DNA of 64,000 bases from Melitaea cinxia (Eukaryota; Arthropoda; Insecta; Lepidoptera; Nymphalidae). The position numbers were made by a program, and so were the translations under genes. Below, one piece after another: positions 1 through 11,361 of the stretch. The notes under the pieces were generated by a model that worked only from the letters and a program-made list of their open reading frames with translations, was not told the DNA's origin and ran no database searches. Numbering within the stretch: position 1 is the stretch's first letter; every line of letters starts with the position of its first letter. Where the stretch lies: contig NC_059409.1 in NCBI RefSeq assembly GCF_905220565.1, positions 15,742,549 to 15,806,548 on the forward strand, read 5' to 3'.

Positions 1-79
1 TTTTACGGGATCAATGATATGAAACACGAAACGAAATCTTGTGACATCGTTGACATGTTTTCTTTTATATATTTGGTAA

Positions 80-405
80 CTAGCTGTGCCCGCGACTTCG
101 TCCGTATGGAATTTAACAAAATAGTTATTGTTTAGTTCTCAGAGTTATAAAATAAAAAATGTCTGAAATAAAAGTAGCCCAAGTTACGCTTTATTATATC
201 AGCTATCTGCCAGTGAAAGTGTCGTCAAAATTGATTCAGCCGTTTCAGAGATTAAACGGAAGAAACAGACAGACAGGCAGATAGACAAAACTTGTATAAA
301 ATGTTATTTTGGTAAATGTACCGTGCATACATCCATATGCATTGAGTAAAAAGCGGTTATTTAAATATTACAAACAGACACTCCAATTTTATTTATTTGT
401 ATAGA
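80..405 (-). mobile_element. Non-autonomous Helitron-like element, family F
   Basis: On the minus strand the copy starts with TC (TCTATACAAATAAATAAAAT) and ends with CTAG followed by T, the classic Helitron 3' end. A short GC-rich palindromic stretch (GACTTCGTC within a GCG/CGC context) lies just inside that end. Related copies lie at 12894, 26972, 45166, 60979 and 63080. No protein is encoded, so it would need a helper. Confidence 0.65.
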
Positions 406-540
406 TAAGTGTATTTTTTGTATAATTAGAAATGAAAAAATAACAAGAAAGTTATTAACATAATTAGGTAATATAATTTAATTATCATGTGTTTATATAT
501 GAGGTAAATTAAATTATTTTATATTTATATATTTTTACGA

Positions 541-655
541 TTTACGTAAGATTGCCGGTGTAGGCTGGATGAGGATTGCGGAAAACAGGGATGTCTGGCG
601 CAAACTTAGGGAGGCCTATGTGCAACAGTGGACTACAATAGGCTGAGCTACTAAC
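541..655 (+). pseudogene. LINE ORF2 3' end fragment (family D)
   Basis: From 543 the frame reads DLRKIAGVGWMRIAENRDVW, continues to QQWTTIG and then stops at TGA. This matches in pattern the C-terminus of the more complete LINE ORF2 ending at 56222 (IIKVAGTQWLRTAENREYW). It is a severely 5'-truncated non-LTR insertion carrying only the last ~36 codons. Confidence 0.7.
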
Positions 656-848
656 TGACTGTGTTTATATTGTTTCAGACTTTTGTATTTCATTAAAAGT
701 TTCGTCATACTACAGTTTTGCTTATTTTTTGTTAACTTTATTTGCATACAAACTATTGCACAGTAAATATGCACCTGTAAAGACAAATCATACTAAACTG
801 TATGTACAATCATGTACAACCGTACCTTTTACACCAATAATGTTTTTT

Positions 849-1157
849 AACCGACTTCAAAAAAGGAGGAGGTGTCTCAATTCGACTGTATATATATATT
901 AGTGTATGTTTGTGGATAACTTCGTTGTTTTTGAACCGATTTTGATTATTCTTTTTTAGTTAGAAAGGAGATATCTCAAGGGCGGTACCATGATAAGGAG
1001 CCCAGGATCTGATGATGCTATCCTAGAGGAGTCGAGGCTAACCTTCGAAAATCGTAGTGGTGACTAGTGCTTTTGTTAATTTTGTTCGTCTACTTACGTT
1101 GTATAACTTGTCGATGTAATAGAAGTCGGTTTATTTCGTTTATGTGCAAACACAATT
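849..1157 (+). mobile_element. MITE, family E
   Basis: Starts with AACCGACTTCAAAAAAGGAG and ends with GAAGTCGGTTTATTTCG plus a short tail finishing in AACACAATT. The two ends form short terminal inverted repeats (AACCGACTTC). It encodes nothing. About twenty full or partial copies occur in this window. Confidence 0.6.
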
Positions 1158-1661
1158 ACTATATGATGTGCCGATGGTGGTCTGTAAAGTAAATAAAAAA
1201 TAAAAACGCTAATAAACAAATAATTACAAGAAAATAATCACTTTAAATAATTGATAAAACAGAATTAAATTAATGTAACTTAAAACTAGACAGACAGTAA
1301 GACGATCTTGTCGCTAGGGAGCAATCTCTACGACTTTACGGGTGTAGAAATACATTCAACATTATAAGTAACAGTAAGAAAAAAAGTGAATCAACAACAT
1401 AAATTTTGACAAATTAGTTTGATTTTAGATTTCATTTAAATTAATACACGCTAGGACAGGTAATATAGAATACAGAGTAGCCGGACTTTGGAAGTACCTT
1501 AACTCTACAGATCACATTCAAATACAATCATACTGATCTTAAGTGGTATTGTGTATTTAGGGTAAGGTAGCTAGAGGTCCTAAAGAAGCGTCCTTACGTC
1601 CTTTACTTATATTATAGTACCTACTTATTAAAGTTAAGCGAACCATGACCATTCTCATTTG

Positions 1662-1663
<2 letters not shown>
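1158..1663. other. AT-rich spacer, nothing recognised
   Basis: No open frame of note, RNA gene or repeat copy was seen between the MITE and the AT microsatellite. Confidence 0.5.
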
Positions 1664-1696
<33 letters not shown>

Positions 1697-1710
1697 ATAT
1701 ATATATATAT
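1664..1710. repeat. (AT)n microsatellite
   Basis: An almost pure AT dinucleotide run interrupted once by C. Confidence 0.9.
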
Positions 1711-2113
1711 CGTTAAAGTAATCACATACAAGCTCAAATAATCACGAGTGTTATTTAATCTAAATTCAATTGAAATTGATGAAACTGTTTCGTTACAAAA
1801 CGATTATAACGCGTTTCAATCAAAATGGCTTAAAAACGATGAACAAAGGCTTATTTACCGTTCAATCAATTGGGTTGACCGCATTCGTATAGTGATCTTT
1901 TTTTTTCAATCATTCAATCATTTGTTTTTCAGATTGGATAATGGACTCTCGATCGAGTTTTAATATTTCCTTTGAATCGTAAATTAAATTAACCGCTTTT
2001 CATTTTCCGATTGAACTTTTAATACTTTGAACACCAAATCGGCGTCAATTGACTAATTTGAAATTTATTTATTTATTGATACGTATCTGGTTATTAAATT
2101 ATTTATTTGATTA
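1711..2113. other. AT-rich spacer
   Basis: A 71-codon frame at 1748-1963 was inspected. It is lysine/asparagine/phenylalanine-rich and resembles no family, so it is not called a gene. Confidence 0.4.
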
Positions 2114-2245
2114 CTAGCTATTCCCCGCGGTTTCATCGGCGTTAATTTGAGGAAAAAAATGTACCGAAAATATTATTAAGCCTATTATTTAAGCCTATAT
2201 GCTTCCTCGGTAAATAGACTATCCAACACAAAATAAAAATTGAAA
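2114..2245 (-). mobile_element. Helitron-like 3' end fragment, family I
   Basis: The reverse strand ends in GAATAGCTAG-type sequence after a GC-rich block. The inner part (cctcggtaaatagactatcc) matches the copies at 25466 and 34172. The 5' part is missing. Confidence 0.5.
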
Positions 2246-3183
2246 TAAAAAGATTTCATTTCGATTTTATCAAGATAATACATCTTATATAAATATAATA
2301 TAAAATAAATAAATATAAAAAAAGAAAAAATTAATAAACATTACAACAAACCGAATATTCACGAGAAAATAAAATGTAACGACACAAAAATAATGTTGAC
2401 GCAAAATAAATAGCGACAGTGGGGAATACAAAAATACGGCTTACACTAATGTGTAACAAACAACAACATTTTTTAAATTTACTTAAGGGAATTGCCCTCG
2501 GAGCAATTTTCGTGATTTCCGGCAGATTTGAACTAACATATAAAGCTTATAAAAGAAAATAACACGTAAAAATCTCGAGGAAATTTCAAGCCGTATTCTT
2601 TGCTTTTTTATTTCTGTTTAATATAAAATTGATAAATGATAAATTTAGAACGACTGCAACAAAATCGACAATTCTTTTTTGTTCGTTATTTTCAGGACAG
2701 GGTTTGTACAAAAGCGATATATTTTTGAAAACTCATTTAGTCATAAAAAGTTCGCAGGGTCAACTAGTAAAAAAAAAAGTGTGTGTACGCTCCGACGCAC
2801 GACTGGAATTTACTCATTCAGATTAAAATATATTCAGATCTAAATAGGCACAAAAAAGGCTTACTAGTCTAAGAAAAAGATTAATATCATATCAAATGGT
2901 AAATAAACGAATCACATAACACCATCTATACATCGATCGATATCGTTATTAGAAAACGTCATAATATATCGGAACCCAACAGGGTTTCGATAGATGGCGT
3001 TGCGAGAAACGTAACGAGGTCATTCGTTTAGTAGATTTTACTCCTCATATTTTATTCATACCGGGGGTATTATATGAAAATCGATTATTAATGAGTAAAT
3101 TCCAAAAAAAACAATATTACCCAATACATATAATGATGCTTGCAAACGAAAAAAGACCAACAGCAAATACACATATATACAAT
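2246..3183. other. AT-rich spacer
   Basis: Mostly A/T with short homopolymer runs. The 65-codon frame at 2629-2826 shows no recognisable domain. A slightly richer patch at 2930-3070 contains nothing identifiable. Confidence 0.4.
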
Positions 3184-3438
3184 AACTGAGGTAGGGCACA
3201 GCAGGAATTTCCTGTTCAAAATATGGAGCAGCCTGACTGGGATCATAATACTGTTTTCAAGCATTATTGTGTCTCTGTTGGTGAGTAAGGTGACCAGAGC
3301 TCCTGGGGCAGAGCTCGATTGGGGATTGGGTCGGCAACGCGCTTTCGATGCTTCTGGTATTGTAGGCGTCTATAAGCTACGGTAATCTCTTATCATCAGG
3401 TAAGCCATACGCTTGTTTGCCGACCTAGTGATATAAAA
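3184..3438 (+). repeat. Family A interspersed repeat
   Basis: Runs from ACTGAGGTAGGGCACAGCAG to the characteristic 3' portion (GCTACGGTAATC, then GACCTAGTGATATAAAA). Compared with 45448-45735 it lacks about 40 bp internally. No tRNA head or inverted ends were found, so its class is open. It forms an inverted pair with the copy at 4055. Confidence 0.65.
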
Positions 3439-3454
3439 AAAACACGGGCCAGTA

Positions 3455-3690
3455 ACACAACGTAGGTAGACAAAAAATAGTCGAGTAAATGCGCATTATT
3501 AGTAATAACTCGAAAGTACTTGTCACATCTCGATCAATTTTAAATGGGTATGGTCCCATTACAAGCAGAAGCTTTCGATTAAAAAAATTATCGAAATCGG
3601 TTCACGCAGTCAAAAGTTTGAGGAGACATACACTACACAAAAATACAGTCGAATTGAGAATCTCCTGCTTTTTTTGGAAATTGTTTAAAT
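3455..3690 (-). mobile_element. MITE fragment, family E
   Basis: Contains the diagnostic inner blocks: tagtcgagtaaatgcgcatt, then agctttcgattaaaa, then tcgaattgagaatctcctgc. It is a degraded reverse-strand copy sitting between two inverted family A copies. Confidence 0.5.
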
Positions 3691-4054
3691 TAGGGCACAT
3701 TTTCCTCGTCGATTTGAATTAATGAACCTACTCAAGGAAAATTATTGTATATAAAGTTTGTCCACAAAAATCCGAGTCGATGCCTCCAGTACCATAACTA
3801 GGTCACCCTGTTTTACGTAAACATTGTACGTGAGGGATGATAGAGTTTAGTGTTCAGGGATGCCAACTCAAAGAACTCTCCCCACCAAAATAAATTAAAA
3901 AGAAACGAGTGTGCTTTAGACCGCACGACGTGCGAGTGTGCGATGGACGCAGTTGAGAAGAGTTGTTTAGAAAGTCGACAATTATTCCAGATTAGTTTGC
4001 CAAATTGATTGTTATTATATTGATGGATATTACTTAATACCAAGAAGACTTTAT
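3691..4054. other. Spacer between inverted family A copies
   Basis: No gene or further repeat was recognised. The overlapping 93-codon minus-strand frame is mainly family A and spacer sequence and is not called. Confidence 0.4.
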
Positions 4055-4336
4055 TTTTTATGTCACTAGGTCGGCAAACAAGCGTACAGCTCACCTGATG
4101 GTAAGCGATTACCGTAGCTTATAGACGCCTGCAACACCAGAAGCATCGCAAGCGCGTTGCCGACCCAATCCCCAATCCTTCCAGGAGCTCTGGTCACCTT
4201 ACTCACCAACAGGAACACAATACTGCTTGAAAACAGTATTATTTTGCTGTGATCTTCTGTAAGGTCGAGGTACCACCCCAGTCGGGCTGCTCCATATTTT
4301 GAGCAGGAAATTCCTGCTGTGCCCTACCTCAGTTAA
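4055..4336 (-). repeat. Family A interspersed repeat
   Basis: Near full-length reverse-strand copy, from tcactaggtcggcaaacaag to ccctacctcagt. Its inverted partner is at 3184-3438. Confidence 0.7.
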
Positions 4337-4340
4337 AGAA

Positions 4341-5241
4341 AAAAAAAGACTTATACTGATTTTGTAAAGCCTATAACTTTTAACATACCATGGCCATCTT
4401 GCACTGTACTAAACTATTAAAATAGGACTAGTAGATAATATAATAATTTTATAAGACATTATGTCTTAAGAAATTTTTCTACCACGGCTAGCAAGCCATG
4501 GGTAACATTTTGTAGTTGGCAACACTAACTCAAGACCCTATCTCCGCGGGAAAGCCGACGATCGACGCTGAAAAATGAAGCAATATATTTAAAAGCACCC
4601 TCGCCTGTTTTGGTTTATGATGATTTTATCGTTTTCGAATAACATCATGTTTTCTAAATTTCATTGTGAACTTACGATACGGTGAGTTTGATGGTGTTTA
4701 GTTTTGTGTTACAGTAGGTGGATATAATAATTTTTTTAGTTTCTACATTCAATTACATATTTTTTTTTAAATAATTCTAAGGTTTTCTTGATATTAATGT
4801 ATCACAATATCAACTTGAAATTACGAGATTTTTAACCAAAAAAATCAGCTCACTATAAACCAGTGTGGCTTAAACTCTAATAAAATAAAAATAAATAAAT
4901 AAAAATATTTATTAGTCGGACGAGAAAAGATCTATAATTGTTACTAAAAATAATAAGATAAAGATAAAAGGTTAATAGCTATTGTTAGTAATTAAAAACT
5001 AATTGACCTCGTAATATAACATAATTATATGCTCGACTGCAACAGTCTCTGCTATCGGCAATAACCCTAAGACAGTTTTGCGGCAGCCCCAGCAATGCCT
5101 TGAAGGCGTTGTTGTACTGTACACGCAGGGTGTTATACGACTTCTGCATATAGCTGACCCGCAGACTGCTCGTATAAATCTTCTACATGAGAGTAAAAGA
5201 ATTTGACCACCAGAGGGACACAAGCCATTTCTGTACCTCTA
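4341..5241. other. AT-rich spacer
   Basis: A somewhat GC-richer patch at 4500-4580 and another at 5030-5220 show no domain. The 74-codon minus-strand frame at 4999-5223 has no recognised similarity. Confidence 0.4.
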
Positions 5242-5440
5242 GGGTAACAAACAAGCGTATTCCCTAGATTGTAAACGCTAACCAGAACATCGAAAGCTCC
5301 TTGCCGCACTTTACCCCGCTGTCAACACAGCTTACCTCCAGGAGCTATTTAGCTGTGAGACTTATGTTAGCTTATTATATGTCCTAGGTGGTCTCTAGGT
5401 TTTGAGCGAGATATTCCCTAAAACGTCTTGTCTCATATCT
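5242..5440 (-). repeat. Decayed family A copy
   Basis: Only scattered blocks remain: aacaaacaagcgta, then caggagct, then tttagctgtga, then gagcgagatattccc. Their order matches family A on the minus strand. It is an old copy and the assignment is tentative. Confidence 0.35.
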
Positions 5441-5544
5441 TGTCTGTTACGACAATCCAGACTCACATTTAGTACGATTTTTTTCTTATTATTTATGTAG
5501 AAAATATAAAAACGCAGTGTGAAATGACTTGCGGCCCGCTAGAC

Positions 5545-5658
5545 CGACGATCTACGTAAGATTGCCGGTGTAGGCTGGATGAGGATTGCGGAAAACCGGA
5601 ATGTCTGGTGCAAACTTGGGGAAGCCAGCAGTGGACTGCAATAGTCTGAACTGATTGA

Positions 5659-5689
<31 letters not shown>

Positions 5690-5690
5690 C
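5545..5690 (+). pseudogene. LINE ORF2 3' end fragment with poly(A) (family D)
   Basis: Repeats the sequence at 541-655 (GATTGCCGGTGTAGGCTGG onward) but has a short deletion near the C-terminus that alters the last codons. It ends in an A run of about 20 at 5667-5689, the tail of a target-primed insertion. Confidence 0.7.
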
Positions 5691-5884
5691 AAAGTATTAT
5701 TGTACACGTGAAAGTCTCAATGTTAAAACGTCAAATATCAATTGTCTATTACAACTTTCCATTTATATATGCCATGTACATACAGATACTTTATTTTAAT
5801 TTTTATTATTTTTTTTTACATTATTTATTTGTCTAAATATTGTATATGTTTAGGTACACCTAAACTGTCTACATATATACCATT

Positions 5885-6022
5885 TCCTTTACCCAAAGGT
5901 TGCCTGGAAGAGATCGCTCATTAGCGATAAGGCCGCCTTTTGTACTTAACTCCTGTTTTTATTTTTGTATTTTTGCTCACTCTTGGTGTACAATAAAGAG
6001 TTTTTATTATTATTATTATCAA
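5885..6022 (+). mobile_element. LINE 3' UTR tail (CR1/Jockey-like)
   Basis: Contains a stem-like block (gatcgctcattagcgat), then TGTACAATAAAG and a (TAT)n tail. The same arrangement occurs at 37355-37500. It is the 3' end of a 5'-truncated non-LTR element and carries no coding sequence. Confidence 0.55.
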
Positions 6023-6129
6023 TTATCTAAGCATATAAAATAAGATTCGAGGATAATTTATAAATCGTATAAAAATAAACCGCAAAAGAAGTACGGCCAC
6101 GACAAATAAAGTCCGCTTACAAATTTTCT

Positions 6130-6235
6130 CATTGCTTTCAAACCCTATTACTTTATTGTACCCCACATCCAAATCGTCTCGAAGAGATCGTTTTTCGACC
6201 GATAAAACCTGCTTTGTACGAGTTCTTTCTTATAT
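6130..6235 (+). mobile_element. Diverged LINE 3' UTR tail
   Basis: The block cgaagagatcgtttttcgac followed by gctttgtacgag resembles the tail at 5885-6022. Too diverged for firm boundaries. Confidence 0.3.
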
Positions 6236-6948
6236 ATATGTATTTATATCTATTGTATGGTTTACATTATATAAAGTAGTTCGGTTCATATTTTCTGTTA
6301 TCTAATAAAGATATTTACTAGTTAGGTCAATTGATAAATAAAATACACATGCCTTGACATTTTTGATGTGAACTTCTTTAGAGCCGTTGTTATTTGAAAA
6401 GTATTGAAACGAAAATGAAATGAAATGAAATGAAAGTTATTAAAGAGAAACAGAAAATATTTTACAATTTCAGACATATAGTTGTAGTTACGTTATAAAA
6501 TACAGACAAAACAGTATATATGTAAGGAAGCTCTATTTATAATCTATTCATTACGTATTTCCTTAATCCTTTAATCATATTAATTTCTTTTTAAATGCTC
6601 GCTTATACTATAAAGAACCTTATTGGTGTCTTTTAAGACTCTTGGATTCATAGACTTTATATGCTTATTTATTTTGTATATGCTTATTTTAAATATTTAA
6701 TAATATATCTGTGCACTGAATTTTAAACCCCTGCCGCCTAAAGTAGGAAAGTCCTGTATCTTAGGCAGGCAGTGATTCCTCCAGCAATTATAGCACAAGT
6801 TAGATATAGGCATGTTTGGTGTTTTGTCTTATTATACAAACGTTTTTATATATATTATTTATATATATATCTTTTATATTTATGACATGTATCTGGAGTG
6901 ATGTGTGCCTGTCCGCCAGTAAAAGTGTGAGTGAAAGAGAGAGTGAGT
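6236..6948. other. AT-rich spacer
   Basis: Holds a short GAAAT pentamer run at about 6412-6434 and otherwise nothing recognised. Confidence 0.4.
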
Positions 6949-6950
6949 TT

Positions 6951-7002
<52 letters not shown>

Positions 7003-7013
7003 CTGTGTGTGTG
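6949..7013. repeat. (GT)n microsatellite
   Basis: A long TG dinucleotide run with a GGTC interruption near 6999. Overlapping open frames on both strands (poly Cys-Val or His-Thr) are artefacts of the repeat. Confidence 0.9.
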
Positions 7014-7194
7014 CATTGTATCTGCGAAAATGCATCACGATAAAGAAACAAACACATAAACGTAAAGGAGAGAATGAGATAGAATACATTACACCGTATT
7101 TTATATTCTCGGTGAATAAAATCTCTTTTGACTACTTTTCAGAAGTTTCACTTCTGCCGTGTTTGAATTGCATACACCATTTTATTCAATTTTT

Positions 7195-7599
7195 AACCGA
7201 CTTCAAAAAAGGAGGAGGTATGTTCGGGGATAACTTCGTCGTTTATGAACCGATTTTGATAATTCTTTTTTATTTGGAAAGGAGATATCCTATGTGTGGT
7301 ACCGTGATAAGGAAACCAGGAGTTGATGATGGGATCCCAGAGAAATCGAGAGAAACTCTCGACAATCCGCTTAAAATTTTACTGGGTGTACCGATTTTGA
7401 TGATTTTTAATTTAATCGAAAGCCGATGTTATTGATATTATCGTGTGATCAGATTTAAATTTCATCGAGATCTTATTACAACTTTTGGAGTTATCTTTGA
7501 TAATGCATATTTACTTGACTATTTTTTCGTCTACCTACGTTGTATTACTTGTCGATGTAATTGAAGTCAGTTTTTTTTCGTTTGCCAGCAAACACAATT
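7195..7599 (+). mobile_element. MITE, family E (long form)
   Basis: Bounded by AACCGACTTCAAAAAAGG and GAAGTCAGTTTTTTTTCG with a terminal AACACAATT. It includes the inner blocks ggataacttcgtcgtttatg and accgattttgatgattttt. At ~405 bp it is longer than the copy at 849. Confidence 0.6.
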
Positions 7600-7876
7600 A
7601 AATATAGAAGAATATATTTATTATTCTAAGACTGTTATGATAAAACCTTGCAGTGCTGCACTATTTATTGTTATTGTTGCACTGCTTATCTGAAACACTA
7701 TCAGCATCTTATATGCCAGATGTATTATATCTGCTAGTGGTGAAAAAGTCCTCTACAAAATAATTATAATATTCTTTAAATTAATAATAGTAAATTAACT
7801 TAAATTCAGACGTTTCCAACCTTATCTCTACAGTATCACATAATATTGGTAATCATAAAAACTACAAAAAACACTT
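7600..7876. other. Spacer downstream of tRNA-Pro
   Basis: AT-rich. Just below the tRNA, the minus-strand sequence has a T run (gttttttgt, about 7864-7872) that would serve as an RNA polymerase III terminator. Confidence 0.45.
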
Positions 7877-7948
7877 GGGCTCGTCCGGGATTTGAACCCG
7901 GGACCTCTCGCACCCTAAGCGAAAATCATACCCCTAGACCAACGAGCC
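7877..7948 (-). tRNA. tRNA-Pro (AGG)
   Basis: A 72 nt cloverleaf reads on the minus strand from GGCTCGTTGGTCTAGGGG to the discriminator base. The acceptor stem GGCTCGT pairs perfectly with ACGAGCC. The anticodon loop TTAGGGT gives anticodon AGG (proline). The B box GGTTCAAATCC and a TRGYNNARNNG-type A box are intact. One anticodon-stem pair is T.G rather than C.G. CCA is not encoded, as expected in a eukaryote. A pol III T-run follows. The gene is identical over all 72 nt to the one at 18404-18475, and the two share an upstream block at the same spacing. Confidence 0.95.
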
Positions 7949-7989
7949 GCTCATATATTTTGTCGAAATAATTATATATGTTTTTATTA

Positions 7990-8011
7990 CAAGCAATCTC
8001 CTTTCACTTAT
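7990..8011 (-). promoter_or_regulatory. Conserved upstream block of tRNA-Pro
   Basis: A 22 nt block containing GTGAAAGGAGATTGCTTG lies 41 nt upstream of the tRNA 5' end. It is identical and identically spaced upstream of the other tRNA-Pro (18341-18362). It may be a pol III upstream element or simply duplicated flank. Confidence 0.4.
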
Positions 8012-8335
8012 GACGTATGATAAGAACATATTATATTCTTTCAGAAATCTGTGATAACAACTATGACTGAAATATACCTTTGAGATATCCAAATATCTGA
8101 AAAAACATGTTTAGCAAATATAACATCACAATAAGAAAAACATACATTTTATTGAGGCATTTGCTCAAAATTAACCTTACAGAAAATCACAGCTAAACAA
8201 CATCGCTCCCAAGCAATGTTGTAAGTATATATACATATAGATATATTGTAGGCATATTATATGTATATATATGCGATCACAACTGTTTGATCGAAATTGT
8301 GTATTAGTTAATTTTAAAGCAGATTTTATTTACTA
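8012..8335. other. AT-rich spacer
   Basis: No gene or repeat was recognised upstream of the conserved tRNA block. Confidence 0.4.
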
Positions 8336-8530
8336 ACTAACGACCCGCCCCGGCTTCGCACGGTTATAAAAACTATCAGTGTTCAACTACTATATTATGC
8401 ATGTATTATAAATATAAACCTTCTCCTGGAATCACTTTATTTAGTAAAGAAAACCGCATCAAAATCCGTTGAGTAGTTTTAAAAATCTAAGCATACATAC
8501 AACGGGAAGCGTCTTTATTTTATACTATGT
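8336..8530 (-). mobile_element. Helitron-like fragment, family H
   Basis: Begins on the plus strand with ctaacgacccgccccggctt and ends with ttattttatactatg. On the minus strand this gives a GC-rich hairpin-forming 3' end of the same type as the one ending in CTAG at 23303. The terminal base has changed (CTAG to TTAG on the minus strand). Confidence 0.5.
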
Positions 8531-8758
8531 AATAATAATGTATGTATGATATAAATCAAAATTTATTAATAGACATTCTAAGTTGACATTTCCAATGAAA
8601 GCTTAACCCTGATCTGATTTTCACATATTGACGCTCAACTTAAATTGCTTGAATGATCTGAATACCCAAATACCGACGTTTAACCCTGTCACATTGAACT
8701 GAGGCTTTAAGGGTCAATGTAATGTTGGCGAAATGTGATTCGATTAATAATACGGACC

Positions 8759-9048
8759 GTTGTTTGGTTGCAAATGGAAAAAAATCGACCTCAATTTACA
8801 TTAACGAGTAATATAAGTAGTCGAAAAAGTAGTCAGTTAAATATGCATCATTACGTTTTTTTATGAGTGTACCGATTTTCATAATTCTGTTTTAATCGAT
8901 AGCTGGTGCTTGTCGGATTATCCATTTAAATTTGATCGATATCTGATCTAGTTTTTGAGTAATATTTGATAACGCGTATTTACTTGACTATTCTTTCGAC
9001 TACCTGCTTTATATTACTTGTCGGTGTAATTGAAGTGAGTTTTTTTAA
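8759..9048. mobile_element. Head-to-head pair of family E ends
   Basis: The left part (8759-8860) is a reverse-strand family E terminus (gcaaatggaaaaaaatcgac) and the right part (8861-9048) a forward terminus (gatgattctt-type block, then tgtaattgaagtgag). The two outer ends are the same MITE end facing outward, giving a degraded foldback. Confidence 0.45.
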
Positions 9049-9219
9049 CACAGTTATTAAACTTGTAGTAACTATTATCAAGATGTCTATTGGGGGTTCA
9101 TTTAGTCATTTACAGATTAGTTTTTAAGTTTCCTGTAATAAAGTTTATCGAAATGTAGAAAATGATATCTATATTGTCTTGGATGGTCTTGGTGGTTAAT
9201 ACATGTAATAGATAAACAT

Positions 9220-9468
9220 ATCACAGCAGCCTTTCGCACTCCACTACTGGACAGAGGCCTCCACAAGTTCACGACAAAAATGGCGTGAACTCATGTGTTT
9301 TGCCCATAGTCACCACGCTGGGCAGGCGGGTTGGTGACCGCAGGGCTGGCTTTGTCGCACTGAAGACGCTGCTGCCGTCTTCGGCCTGTGCATTTCGAAG
9401 CCAGCAGTTGGTTGGTTATCCCGCTATCGGTCGGCTTTTTAAGTTCCAAGGCGGTAGTGGAACTGTAT
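9220..9468 (-). mobile_element. Family C LINE-derived short element, 3' portion
   Basis: Matches the complement of 43772-44113 from its 3' end (ctccactactggacagaggc) through ttaagttccaaggcggtagt. The 5' head is missing and the (GATGAT)n tail is lost. Confidence 0.65.
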
Positions 9469-11361
9469 TCATACATGATAAATATTTCGAAAACTTTTGA
9501 AATGTAATTGATAACTGACTGGATTCGACTATACTTAGTTCTGCTGAAAAGATTTGAATGAAACTAGCACGACATAAGATCATAGAAGCAAAGTCGCTGG
9601 TTACATTTGACCTTAAAATTCAGTACCGTTCTGTAATGTAATTAGTTCTTACGGAACTAAATAAAGGACAATATAATTACGATTTTTAGTTTTAAACGTG
9701 TCCATCAGGAGTGCCGCGCTCAACCTCAACAGACAATCCTTAATTTAGTCAAAGATGTTCAATAAAAAAGGAGGTCAGAAAAGTTTGGCATATTGTGACA
9801 AGTCATGATCTGCCTAGCATCACATGTAGGTATAGGTAAATCTAATGTACCGATATTAGGTATTAAAAATTTTAATTCAAAATTATATGGTAATAATTAA
9901 ACACAAAAACACGATACTGGCTATCTTAATGAAAGTATAGAACTGACAAAATTACAGGTATTTTTTATTTTATTTATTCAGACTAATGTTTTTTTTTTCA
10001 AACATCAAATCCAACCTTACATGCCAAGTACTATGTATTTTTTATATGTAGACACAAGAAATATGTATTTCTTTTTACAAACTCTTGAAACCAAAATCTC
10101 TCTCTCTCTCCCACCTCATTTAATTTCTACTTATAAAATACCCGATAGTCTATCAGTAACTTACATAAGAGATTAAAAATATTACCCGTGAATATACACT
10201 ATCCAATATCCTAAAAGGCCACCCCGTAATTGTCCAAGCGTATTAGGGTTTAATTATTTATCCAGTTTAGTCAAATATCTCGATTATTCGGTCGAGTTCT
10301 GGACTGTATCCAAATTAATAATTAATTAGTCAATTATACGATGCTTAAATATACATCTCATAAACAATACGATATTCATTTTCGTCGCTTATTAACGAAA
10401 CGTGCTTAATTGGAATTACAATTTATACTTTAACAGTTAAACAGTTTGCATAAACAAATCTTGCAAACTTATAATTCCAGTCCTCCTAATTAAAATAATT
10501 AATGTAAAAATTTATATTTTTCGTTGACAGAAACAATGTCTGCAACTTAATCAAAGTAAGATTCAAAATTATATTAAAACTCACAACCTATTAAATGTCT
10601 TAAATTACAAAAAATTATAATATTCAAAGTTAAATTTATAAACGTTATTATTATTATCATTATTATTATTTGAACCAATCAAAATATATTTTTTTAAACA
10701 TAAAGGAATTATAAATAAAATCATAAATAAAATTTTTATCATTTAAATTAAATTTTATCTCTGAAAATAATAATTCTTTGTTTTTAATGAATTAATTATG
10801 AATAAAGTGAAGCTAATAATGTTTACGAATGTAAATTCAGCAAAGTAGACTGGCTAAGAAACTCCGTAGTTACTTACAAATAGAGCATTTTAAGCGGGAT
10901 TTTAATCCGTGTCCATCAGTCAAAGAAAAATTAATTCATTGGTTACAAGTAACTCACATTATATCACATACAGCGTACATAGACAGAAATGGAACCTAAC
11001 TTTGATACTCGTAGTATCAAATGTCAAAGAAATACAAACAAAAATTTCTAAATAAAAAAAAAAAACAAAGTCAAGAATGAGAGTAATCCATCCTTCTGAA
11101 CTAAAATTTATTACTTATTATTTCTTATAAAATAAAAATAAAAACATCGTCGAATAGTCAATATTCCTGACCTCAAATCGAAGTCAAACTTGTGCAAGAG
11201 GATTGCTGAGAAAATTTCTTACCAACAAAAGCCAGATGATACGTTTACACAGACACTTCAATCGTGTTTTATGATATTACTGTTATATAGACAATATATA
11301 TATATATATATAATTAGTCAAGGTAGCTTCATTAAAGTTTATATCAATGATATTAATGTAA
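9469..11361. other. Long AT-rich spacer
   Basis: No repeat copy or coding frame was recognised over 1.9 kb apart from a short CT run at about 10098-10110 and several A/T homopolymers. It is one of the least repeat-dense stretches here. Confidence 0.45.

Noticed and set aside
3489..3722. 77-codon frame
   Set aside because: It is a reading through a family E MITE in reverse.
6800..7435. Overlapping open frames of 69-158 codons on both strands around 6.8-7.4 kb
   Set aside because: They exist because a (GT)n run has no stop codon in several frames. The rest is MITE and AT-rich sequence.
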